From NCBI GenBank assembly GCA_964478515.1, contig CAYZIL010000006.1, forward strand, positions 11,915-75,914: a stretch of 64,000 bases of DNA, in the 5' to 3' direction. This stretch comes from HGM13233 sp964478515. Lineage in GTDB: Bacteria; Bacillota; Clostridia; Oscillospirales; Ruminococcaceae. The translations under genes and the position numbers were made by a program. Positions 54,176 through 60,752 of this stretch are shown here, one piece after another (positions within the stretch are counted from its first letter, which is position 1; the number at the start of each line of letters is the position of its first letter). The notes beneath the pieces were generated by a model. That model was not told where the DNA came from and did no database searches. It saw only the letters and a program-made list of their open reading frames with translations.

Positions 54176-54786
54176 TACGCGGCGCGGCGGCGGCGCAGCC
54201 GCAGCGACACTGCAACAGAGACGGCGCTGAGCGCTACAACGCCGACGGCGCAAGCTGTCAGCGGCAGTACGGCGGAGTCGAGCGCGCCGAGCCAGCTGCC
54301 GATTTGCGCGCCGCCGCCGACAATGGCGACGGCGACTACCACCGCGACGCCGAGAAAAACAAGCCGCCCTTTTTCGACGCCAAAATAGAATACGAACGGC
54401 AGGCACAGCGCCAGTATGGTTACAGCTGCGAGCGCGCTGGCAACTATGCTCGTAATGTCGCCGCCGGCAGGGGCATTACCGCTCACGCTGCCGACAACAA
54501 ACTGTGACAGCAGCGACAAAACCAGCGCGGCCGCCACGGCGCTCCAGCCGAGCAGATATTTTTCGGCAACGAGCTGCAAGTCGGAATAGGGCATAGTTGC
54601 CGCCAATTCGTCCCAGTGGCTGCGCTCGTCATAAGCGAGCGAGGTCATGGGCAGCATTGCGGAATAGACTATGGCGAAACCGGCCATAGAGCCGTTGGGA
54701 ACAACGGCGAACACGACTATCATCAACAAAAAGATCTTCATCTGTTTGGCAAGGGTGTACAGATCTTTTATAAACAAACCCTTCAT
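54175..54786 (-). CDS. ABC-2 type membrane permease
   Basis: A 203-residue membrane protein with five to six hydrophobic helices. MKGLFIKDLYTLAKQMKIFL at the start and the DERSHWDELAATMPYS loop are typical of the small ABC-2 permeases found downstream of GntR-family regulators in Firmicutes. It partners the ATPase encoded just upstream (ATGA overlap). Such exporters may expel antimicrobial peptides or lipids; the substrate is unknown. The C-terminus is Arg-rich. Confidence 0.8.
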   Translation of the reverse strand: MKGLFIKDLYTLAKQMKIFLLMIVVFAVVPNGSMAGFAIVYSAMLPMTSLAYDERSHWDELAATMPYSDLQLVAEKYLLGWSAVAAALVLSLLSQFVVGSVSGNAPAGGDITSIVASALAAVTILALCLPFVFYFGVEKGRLVFLGVAVVVAVAIVGGGAQIGSWLGALDSAVLPLTACAVGVVALSAVSVAVSLRLRRRRAA

Positions 54787-55634
54787 TTGTTGTCGTCTCC
54801 TTTGGCCATAAGTATTATAATGTCCTCGAGCGTCGCGTGTTCCGGCGTGAATGAGGCCGGCAGCTGCTCGCGCCGAATAAGCAGTTCGGCGCCGAAAGGC
54901 GTGGCTTTTTTGCCGATTACAGCGGCGGCGGGAATGGCGCTTTCGTCCTCTGCGCTCACCTTTACCACCGCAAAGCGTTCCGGCAGGCGATCCTTTTCCT
55001 CGCAAAACAGCAGTTTGCCGCGGTGCAGGAAGGCGACGTAATCGCAAATCTTCTCAAGGTCGCTGACGATGTGGGACGAGATGAGCACAGAGTGTGTCTC
55101 GTCGCGGGTAAAATCGTTGAACAGGTCAAGTATTTCGTCGCGCACCATTGGGTCCAAACCGCTGGTGGCCTCGTCGAGTATCAGCAGACGCGGTGAGTGC
55201 GACAGCGCCGCGGCGATGGCAAATTTCATTTTCATGCCGCGGCTGAAGTCGCGGAACATCTTGTTTGTCGGCAGCGAAAAGCGCTGCACATAACTGTTGA
55301 ATGTGCTGTCGTCCCAGTTTTTATAGGTACGGCGCATGACCCGGCCGACGTTTGCGGCCGTAAGCACCTCGGGGAAATACGCCTCGTCCAGCACTACGCC
55401 GACCTCCTGCTTGACGGCGCGAAATTCGGCGCTGCGGTTGTCTGTGCCGAGCACGCAAACGCTGCCGCCGTCGCGGCGAACGGCGTCCATTATCAGGCGG
55501 ATGGTGGTGCTTTTGCCGGCGCCGTTTTCGCCGACGAGACCCATTATTGTGCCATCGGGCAGCGAAAGGTCAAACGGCCCGAGTTGAAAATCTGCGTATG
55601 CTTTTTTCAGTCCGTGGATTTCAATAGCGTTCAT
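54783..55634 (-). CDS. ABC transporter ATP-binding protein
   Basis: A 283-residue ATPase of the drug/peptide export class. Walker A GENGAGKST near 36-44, a divergent signature FSRGMKMKFAIAAAL near 128, Walker B LLILDEATSGLDP and the switch His in ISSHIVSDLEKI are present. The last 70 residues form the family's C-terminal domain. It overlaps the regulator upstream and the permease downstream by 4 bp each, so the three genes are one operon. Confidence 0.92.
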   Translation of the reverse strand: MNAIEIHGLKKAYADFQLGPFDLSLPDGTIMGLVGENGAGKSTTIRLIMDAVRRDGGSVCVLGTDNRSAEFRAVKQEVGVVLDEAYFPEVLTAANVGRVMRRTYKNWDDSTFNSYVQRFSLPTNKMFRDFSRGMKMKFAIAAALSHSPRLLILDEATSGLDPMVRDEILDLFNDFTRDETHSVLISSHIVSDLEKICDYVAFLHRGKLLFCEEKDRLPERFAVVKVSAEDESAIPAAAVIGKKATPFGAELLIRREQLPASFTPEHATLEDIIILMAKGDDNK

Positions 55635-56014
55635 TGTTTTTCTTCCTCCTCTGCGGCCAGCCGCAGCATGTTACACAACTCGTCGGCGTCCAGTGCCAGC
55701 GGTGCGGCGAGTGCCACTGCCGCTTGCAGGTGCTCCTCAATGCGGCGCAAATACTGTTCGCGCACCAGTTGAGTGTCCTTGGCGGCAACATAGCAGCCCT
55801 TGGCGGCGACGGTGTAAATATAGCCGTCGCGCTCCAGCTCGTCGTAGGCTCGCTTGGTGGTAATTACGCTGATGCGCAGGTCTTTGGCGAGCGTGCGTAT
55901 TGAGGGCAGGGGGTCGTCCTCGGCAAGCGCGCCGGTAATTATGGCGTCGCGCACGCCGTCGTATATCTGTTTGTAGATAGGAATGCCGCCGGCGTTGCTG
56001 ATGATGATGTCCAT
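55631..56014 (-). CDS. GntR family transcriptional regulator (YtrA subfamily)
   Basis: A 127-residue repressor-type protein. An N-terminal winged helix-turn-helix (GIPIYKQIYDGVRDAI, then LPSIRTLAKDLRISVITTKR) is followed by a short C-terminal helical part, as in YtrA regulators, which lack a large ligand domain. YtrA members control neighbouring ABC exporters. The ATG at 56014 has GGGAGGA upstream; a longer in-frame version with a hydrophobic extension was rejected. It is first in the operon. Confidence 0.9.
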   Translation of the reverse strand: MDIIISNAGGIPIYKQIYDGVRDAIITGALAEDDPLPSIRTLAKDLRISVITTKRAYDELERDGYIYTVAAKGCYVAAKDTQLVREQYLRRIEEHLQAAVALAAPLALDADELCNMLRLAAEEEEKQ

Positions 56015-56048
56015 ATGTCCTCCCATTCCGTACATATACAGCATACAC

Positions 56049-56077
56049 AGTATAAACAGTGTTGCCGCGAATGTCAA
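56049..56077 (-). promoter_or_regulatory. Promoter of the GntR/ABC operon
   Basis: On the minus strand TTGACA (56072-56077), 17-bp spacer, TATACT (56049-56054), about 35 bp before the regulator start. The leader contains repeated TGTATA-like half-sites that could bind the regulator. Confidence 0.75.
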
Positions 56078-56098
56078 TATCTTTCGAACATAAAATAA

Positions 56099-56126
56099 CA
56101 TCCGGCGGGACAAAGCCCGCCGGATG
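56099..56126 (-). terminator. Hairpin after the pseudopilin gene
   Basis: A perfect 11-bp stem (56099-56109 with 56116-56126) with a 6-nt loop. On the minus strand TTATTTTA follows, a moderate T tail. Confidence 0.6.
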
Positions 56127-56168
56127 AAATACCGGTGTCAGATTTGACGGCAGGGAAAGACGGCGTTT

Positions 56169-56930
56169 TTAAGCGCTCAAAACACGGTAAGTGGTGCCGT
56201 TGACAGTTTTGGTGCCGAGATAGACGTCTTTTTCACTCGTTGCCGTAAGGCCGGCGGCGTCGTAGCTGTATACAGTTACGTGTACACTGTAGGTATTGCC
56301 CGGCAGCGCAGAGACGTCGCCGTCATAAACGTAGACGTCGAAGCTCGCATAACCGGCAGAGGTGCGGTTGACGAGCCAGGTTTTGCCGGCAAGGCTGCTG
56401 AGCATAGCGCCGGGGACAGCGTCCAGCAGTGTGCTGTAACCCTCGCTCGGCACCCCGCTGTAATATGTTTTGGCGCTCAGCGACGCGGCGGCGGCGCTGA
56501 CGGCGGCATAGATACCGTCGGCAAGCTGGGAGTCGGTATAGCCGCCGTCGCTGTAATCGAAAAGCTCGCCGTGAACGCTGCACACGGCGCCGATTATGCG
56601 GGTGCGGTCGGCGGAATAAGTGACGGTGATATCGCCGCCGCATTCGGCATGGTAGCTGTTTGCGGTGCTCACACTGCCGCCGAACTCTGTTGCGGCCTCG
56701 CTGAGCAGCGGTTCGCTGTCACCCACCTCGTATTCACAGTAAGCGGCCAGTGCCAGATAGTAGCGGCTTACCTCCAGCGCGCTGACCCGGCAGGCCTGGT
56801 ACTTTGCCTTTTTTATCCACCCCGTCATTGCCGGAATGAGCAGCGCGGCGAGCAAAGCCAGAATTACCAGCACCACTATCATCTCGACAAGGGTAAAACC
56901 GCGATTATGATGTTTTTCAAGCGACTTCAT
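56169..56930 (-). CDS. Type IV pilin-like (pseudopilin) protein with N-methylation motif
   Basis: A 253-residue secreted protein. The prepilin peptidase site is RGFTLVEMIVVLVILALLAA near residues 10-30: Gly, cleavage, Phe, with the Glu at +5. A single N-terminal helix is followed by a variable soluble head with Ser, Ala and Tyr repeats and several Cys. No other pilus, secretion or competence gene lies nearby. The ATG has only a weak upstream purine tract. The role could be adhesion, competence or an orphan substrate of a pilus machine encoded elsewhere. Confidence 0.82.
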   Translation of the reverse strand: MKSLEKHHNRGFTLVEMIVVLVILALLAALLIPAMTGWIKKAKYQACRVSALEVSRYYLALAAYCEYEVGDSEPLLSEAATEFGGSVSTANSYHAECGGDITVTYSADRTRIIGAVCSVHGELFDYSDGGYTDSQLADGIYAAVSAAAASLSAKTYYSGVPSEGYSTLLDAVPGAMLSSLAGKTWLVNRTSAGYASFDVYVYDGDVSALPGNTYSVHVTVYSYDAAGLTATSEKDVYLGTKTVNGTTYRVLSA

Positions 56931-56954
56931 AACTTACATTGTAATCTGATAACG

Positions 56955-57001
56955 AGTAAAAAACAACCGGGGAATGCCGAAAACGGCATTTCCCGGTTGT
57001 T
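56955..57001 (-). terminator. Terminator of the coiled-coil membrane operon
   Basis: An 18-bp stem (56962-56979 with 56984-57001) with an AAAA loop and one mismatch or wobble. On the minus strand it is followed by six T's. It also gives a T run on the plus strand. Confidence 0.85.
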
Positions 57002-57045
57002 ATCGTTTTTCACAAAATTTGCTTTTCTGAAAGACCGGCGGCGGC

Positions 57046-57789
57046 TTAGCTGTTGCGGAATATTTCTTCCCTGGCAACAATGCCCAAATCTCGACTCATA
57101 TGTTCTTTGAGCCTTGTTTGCTCGTCTAGGCGGCTTTCAACCTCGAACTGGTGTCTGCGGTCCATCTCCTGCCGTTCTGCTTCCATCTCCAGCTGCCTTT
57201 GACGGTCGGCCTGTTCATTGGCGGCCTTGGCTCTTTGCAGTTCCAGTTTTTGTTGCTCAAGCATAAAGAGCTGCTGGTTGACAAGCGCCTTGTCGTATTC
57301 GTGCAGCGCCTCTTTAATGCTGTCGGCTCGGTGCGTTTCCATAAAATAAATAAGCCAGTTGATGACTTCCAAATTTTTTTCGTCCGCGTGCAGAGCGCCC
57401 ATTGAATTGAGTTTTTCAGTGTGGTTTTGTATTACATGGGTACAGGCGTCGGCGTCGATTTGCAGCTTTTTGATGGCGGCAGCACTGCCGGCTTCGACGT
57501 TCTGACGGTTCTTGTTACACTCTGCTTGGGCAATTCGCAGTTGGCGGTCGTTTTCGGCAGTAATGCGCGCGTCTTCTCTTTTCGCCTCATCCAAAGCCAG
57601 CTTCTGCCTGGCGCTGAAAACGGGATGATCGGCCTGGGATTTTCTTATTGCGACAGTAATTAAGGTGGCAACAAACATGGCTGCCGCGACGCCTAAAAGG
57701 ATTAAAGGATAGAGCCACAATCCCATGGTAGACATAAACGCAATATATGAGAGCAGGAGAAGGATAGCGATTATTATTAATATTGTCAT
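57046..57789 (-). CDS. Unknown membrane protein with long coiled coil
   Basis: A 247-residue protein I do not recognise. Two adjacent transmembrane helices lie at about 2-18 and 24-48. The rest is a highly charged helical region rich in Gln, Glu, Arg and Ala, strongly predicted as coiled coil (for example KLELQRAKAANEQADRQRQL). It ends with EEIFRNS. It lies 6 bp after another small membrane protein gene and shares its topology in reverse order. Base composition is more AT-rich than the core genes. Confidence 0.75.
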   Translation of the reverse strand: MTILIIIAILLLLSYIAFMSTMGLWLYPLILLGVAAAMFVATLITVAIRKSQADHPVFSARQKLALDEAKREDARITAENDRQLRIAQAECNKNRQNVEAGSAAAIKKLQIDADACTHVIQNHTEKLNSMGALHADEKNLEVINWLIYFMETHRADSIKEALHEYDKALVNQQLFMLEQQKLELQRAKAANEQADRQRQLEMEAERQEMDRRHQFEVESRLDEQTRLKEHMSRDLGIVAREEIFRNS

Positions 57790-57795
57790 AAATCG

Positions 57796-58239
57796 TTACT
57801 CCTTGATTAATTTTGGAGAACAAACAATCAAGACGAACAGCAGCACCTGACAGATAACGCCGGCAACTGCAAGAGGCATGTTGTTGGCTACCTCAGCGAG
57901 CTTTGTGACCGGAATAATAAATCCGGTTTTGAAAAGAATATCCGCGCCCATCAGAATTGCCGGTATGCCTACGAGCAATATATTTATAAGTAACATTACT
58001 GTAGTCGCCTTTGAGGGCGAGGCGTGGTTGTTGTACCAAGTATCTGAAAACTCTTCCAGAAGGTCTTCGTAATTGTCGGCGTCTTCAGGTTCGAATTGCA
58101 AGTTGCCGGAGTCGGCTATTTGGTTTTGCAAGTCGGAAATCTTTTTTAAATCTTCATTGCGGCGCCACGTTGCTGCCTCTACCATCTTTAACTCGTCGTT
58201 CATGGCCTGAAGTTGTTGCAAATCTTGTTCTCTGGACAT
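57796..58239 (-). CDS. Unknown small membrane protein with N-terminal coiled coil
   Basis: A 147-residue protein I do not recognise. Residues 1-65 are helical and charged and probably form a coiled coil, with an acidic patch near 50-60. Two transmembrane helices lie at about 80-100 and 118-142. GGGAGGG precedes the ATG. It is the first gene of a two-gene operon with the coiled-coil membrane protein at 57046. Topology suggests that both proteins place their coiled coils in the cytosol and may pair. Confidence 0.75.
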   Translation of the reverse strand: MSREQDLQQLQAMNDELKMVEAATWRRNEDLKKISDLQNQIADSGNLQFEPEDADNYEDLLEEFSDTWYNNHASPSKATTVMLLINILLVGIPAILMGADILFKTGFIIPVTKLAEVANNMPLAVAGVICQVLLFVLIVCSPKLIKE

Positions 58240-58376
58240 ATGGAAATCCCTCCCTATGAAGGAATTATAACAATATTTTAAATAGAATTCAACAAAAAAA
58301 GTTACATATTTTGGCCGGATTCAACCAAACTGCCGTATTTATTTTTATGGGACGGAATTTGCAGTTAAAATGCGCC

Positions 58377-58529
58377 TTACTGAAAAGATTCGGTTTCGCT
58401 GAGCGCTGCCGCGCAGGCATCCTCAGCAGCCTTAAGAATTGCCGCGGCTGCGTCAATATTGCCCTCTTCAAGCAATTCCAGCGCGTCCGAAATTGTGTTG
58501 AACAGCGAAAAATATTCAGTTGTGTACAT
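58377..58529 (-). CDS. Small uncharacterised protein (50 residues)
   Basis: A 50-residue ORF from ATG at 58529 to TAA at 58377, reading MYTTEYFSLFNTISDALELL onwards and rich in Glu and Ala. AAGGCGG lies eight bases before the start. The pattern TEYFSLFNTISDALE resembles short proteins common in gut Clostridia, often near phage or mobile regions, but no function is known. It fills an otherwise empty gap of about 370 bp. Confidence 0.6.
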   Translation of the reverse strand: MYTTEYFSLFNTISDALELLEEGNIDAAAAILKAAEDACAAALSETESFQ

Positions 58530-58614
58530 ATCTACGCCGCCTTGTATGACAAATTGTAATCTATTTTAATCGTACTAAACGAATTACGCTTATGTCAAGA
58601 AACGAGGTGATATT

Positions 58615-58782
58615 TTGAGCTCCTTTATTCCCAAACCCTACAAAAAAGAACCGATAAGCGTTAGCATAGATATTGACAAGTTACAGCGCATAGACGAGCT
58701 GGCACGAAAATACGACACCAACCGCAGCGAGTTTATTAACCGCTGTATAGATTTTGCCATAGAGAATATGAAAGACAACTGA
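58615..58782 (+). CDS. Small ribbon-helix-helix (CopG-like) DNA-binding protein
   Basis: A 55-residue protein. The start is a TTG with an excellent GAGGTGAT six bases upstream. ISVSIDIDKLQRIDELARKY followed by TNRSEFINRCIDFAI is the strand plus two helices of a CopG/Arc-type fold (ISVxID, then a helix, then SEFI). Such proteins dimerise and bind DNA through the N-terminal strand; many are antitoxins or plasmid copy controllers. No toxin gene is adjacent, so the partner, if any, is unclear. Confidence 0.78.
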   Translation: MSSFIPKPYKKEPISVSIDIDKLQRIDELARKYDTNRSEFINRCIDFAIENMKDN

Positions 58783-58783
58783 C

Positions 58784-58818
58784 AAAACGAGCGGCGCGGC
58801 CATTTGGCCGCGCCGCTC
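58784..58818 (-). terminator. Terminator after the BaiN-type flavoprotein gene
   Basis: A GC-rich stem of at least 12 bp (58789-58801 with 58806-58818) with a small loop. On the minus strand GTTTTG follows. It also lies directly after the plus-strand CopG-like gene and may end both. Confidence 0.68.
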
Positions 58819-58842
58819 GAAACGTATATATCAAAAATTTCT

Positions 58843-60051
58843 TTATTGGCGCGTCTGTCCGGCAAGATGGCCGCTCGACCAGGCCCATTGCAGATTGTAG
58901 CCGCCGCAATCGCCGTCCACGTCAAGCACCTCGCCCGCGGCATACAGTCCCGGCACAATTTTGCTTTGCAGCGTTGCGGGGTCAAATTCCGCGGTGAGTA
59001 TGCCGCCGGCAGTGACCTGGGCCGAGTCGAAACCGAGCGTTCCCTCAACGTTCAAAGCAAGGTCCTTGCAAGCGGCAGTTATTGCGCGCAGGTCGCCGTC
59101 GCTCAAGGTGCGCACGCTCGCGGTAAGTGTGTACCCGGCCTGTTTGAGAATAACTCTGCCGAGCCGGTTGTGCAAAACACCGGTGAGGAGATTATCTATA
59201 TTTAAGTTTTGCGCCGCCTGCCGCCGCCCGCGCAGAATATCGGTTATTTCCGCCGGCGAAAAGTCGCGCAGCAGGTCTATGTGCAGGGTAAGGGCACCGC
59301 TCGCTGTAGCTGCCGCCCGGGACAGTTCAAAAACAGCCGGGCCGCTGACGCCGTAGTCTGCGAACTGAAGTTCGCCGGCGCTTTTTGCCAGCACTGTGTC
59401 GCCGCGCCGCAAAGTTATTGCCGCGTCGGCGCGAATGCCCTTCAGCGCGCGCACAAAGGCGCCGTCGGTTTTTATTTGCACCAAGCAGGGGTACAGTTGC
59501 GTGCGGCTGTGACCCAGGCTTTGCAGCAGCTCGTAGCCGCCGGCGCCGCCGCCCGCTCTTGTGCCCGCCAGTCCGCCGCAGCAGACGACGACTTTGTCGG
59601 CCGTGAGTTGCCGCTCGGCACTGCGTAGCAAAAAAACGCCCGTGCGCTTTGGCGTTACGGACGTGACCTCGAACCCGGTGAGCTGCTCGGTGCCGGTCTG
59701 TTCGAGCGCCAGCCGCAAGACGTCGAGCACACTGTTGGCGTGGTCAGACAGCGGGTACACGCGGCCGCTGCTCTCGCAAACGGTCAAGAGCCCCAGAGCG
59801 CGGAAAAAATCAAGCGTGGCGGTTACGTCAAACTGACTGAGCACTTTTTCGGCAAAAGAGCCGTCGCGGCCGTGGTAGTGCGCGGCGCTCATGTCGGTGT
59901 TGGATAAATTGCACCGGCCGTTGCCGGTCACCAACAGCTTTTTGCCGACACGGGGCTGCCTTTCCAGCAAAGTTACCCGACTGCCGTTTTCTGCGGCGCT
60001 TAAAGCCGCCATCATTCCCGCGGCGCCGCCGCCGATTATCGCAACATCCAT
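58843..60051 (-). CDS. NAD(P)/FAD-dependent oxidoreductase, BaiN/HI0933 family
   Basis: A 402-residue flavoprotein. MDVAIIGGGAAGMMAALSAA is the Rossmann FAD motif and LLVTGNGRCNLSN near 40-52 is the family signature. CGGLAGTRAGGGAGGYELLQ and the C-terminal GGYNLQWAWSSGHLAG complete the FAD site. BaiN was described as a 7-alpha-dehydroxylation pathway reductase, but the wider family is mostly uncharacterised, so a bile-acid role should not be assumed. It is monocistronic. Confidence 0.86.
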   Translation of the reverse strand: MDVAIIGGGAAGMMAALSAAENGSRVTLLERQPRVGKKLLVTGNGRCNLSNTDMSAAHYHGRDGSFAEKVLSQFDVTATLDFFRALGLLTVCESSGRVYPLSDHANSVLDVLRLALEQTGTEQLTGFEVTSVTPKRTGVFLLRSAERQLTADKVVVCCGGLAGTRAGGGAGGYELLQSLGHSRTQLYPCLVQIKTDGAFVRALKGIRADAAITLRRGDTVLAKSAGELQFADYGVSGPAVFELSRAAATASGALTLHIDLLRDFSPAEITDILRGRRQAAQNLNIDNLLTGVLHNRLGRVILKQAGYTLTASVRTLSDGDLRAITAACKDLALNVEGTLGFDSAQVTAGGILTAEFDPATLQSKIVPGLYAAGEVLDVDGDCGGYNLQWAWSSGHLAGQTRQ

Positions 60052-60360
60052 ATATTCGTCCTTGTCTTTCGGCGTGTAATAATAAAATAAACAGCTATGA
60101 ATTGATTGTAGGGGATAGGGATGAATTTTGCAACGGCAACTTATAGCGAGTGCAAAAGAGCAGGGGGATATTATCCGGCATAACGCTGCGTTCGCGCGAA
60201 TAGAACACCTGCGGGTGGGATTGCTAATTTTTTCTCGATGTGGTGATGAGATGAAATTGCCAAAACGTAAAATGATGCGATTAGCGGGGTACGGTTATTC
60301 CTCGTGCGGAGTATATTTCGTGACGATTTGCGTTGCGAACACAAACGCATTGTTATGGAA

Positions 60361-60386
60361 TGTAGGGGCGAACTGTGTTCGCCCGG
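60361..60386 (+). repeat. REP palindrome inside the RAYT remnant (copy 1)
   Basis: GGGCGAA-CTGTG-TTCGCCC is a perfect 7-bp palindrome preceded by TGTAG. It is read in frame as VGANCVRP within the transposase remnant. The identical 25-bp sequence occurs inverted at 60532-60557. Confidence 0.82.
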
Positions 60387-60531
60387 ATGAGTCGCCGCCA
60401 TTGTCCGATATTGGAAAACCGTTGATGATGAAATTCAAAAATTAAATACCATATATGAAAATGTTGTTGTATATAATTATTGCGTTATGCCAGACCACAT
60501 CACGCAATTATAAGGATATCATCCGATGAGA

Positions 60532-60557
60532 GCGGGCGAACACAGTTCGCCCCTACA
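60532..60557 (-). repeat. REP palindrome inside the RAYT remnant (copy 2, inverted)
   Basis: The reverse complement of copy 1, identical over 25 bp. REP pairs in opposite orientation are the usual substrate layout (BIME) of RAYT transposases. Confidence 0.82.
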
Positions 60558-60674
60558 TTGTCTCGCATCATCAAACAATTCAAAGGGGCGCTCACCAAGC
60601 AAATCGGATTTCCAATCAGGCAAAAATTATTTTCTCATTTGTAGTGTAGATATTAGCATAATCCTACATAAAGC

Positions 60675-60714
60675 AATACCCACCGAAAAGGACTTCTTTT
60701 CGGTGGGTATTTTC
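60675..60714 (-). terminator. Hairpin terminator beyond the surface-protein gene
   Basis: A perfect 16-bp stem (60675-60690 with 60696-60711). A T run follows on the plus strand and a weaker one on the minus strand. It lies after the end of the minus-strand surface-protein gene and after the RAYT remnant and may end transcription from both. Confidence 0.55.
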
Positions 60715-60752
60715 TGTATTTCCATATGTAGCCGCAGCGAACGGTCGCTATT

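Larger units (their letters stand above)
60251..60644 (+). pseudogene. Remnant of a REP-associated tyrosine transposase (RAYT, IS200-like)
   Basis: The N-terminus MRLAGYGYSSCGVYFVTICV is classic RAYT. In a shifted frame come VDDEIQKLNTIYENVVVYNY and VMPDH, which holds the first His of the usual MPDHxH metal site (the second is lost). A third piece reads SRIIKQFKGALTKQIGF, the family C-terminus. Frameshifts, a stop and missing segments make it non-functional. Two REP palindromes in opposite orientation lie inside it. It is clearly more AT-rich than the host. Confidence 0.82.

Noticed and set aside
54304..55041. Plus-strand frames opposite the ABC genes
   Set aside because: They run antisense to a clear ATPase and permease with overlapping starts and show no domain.
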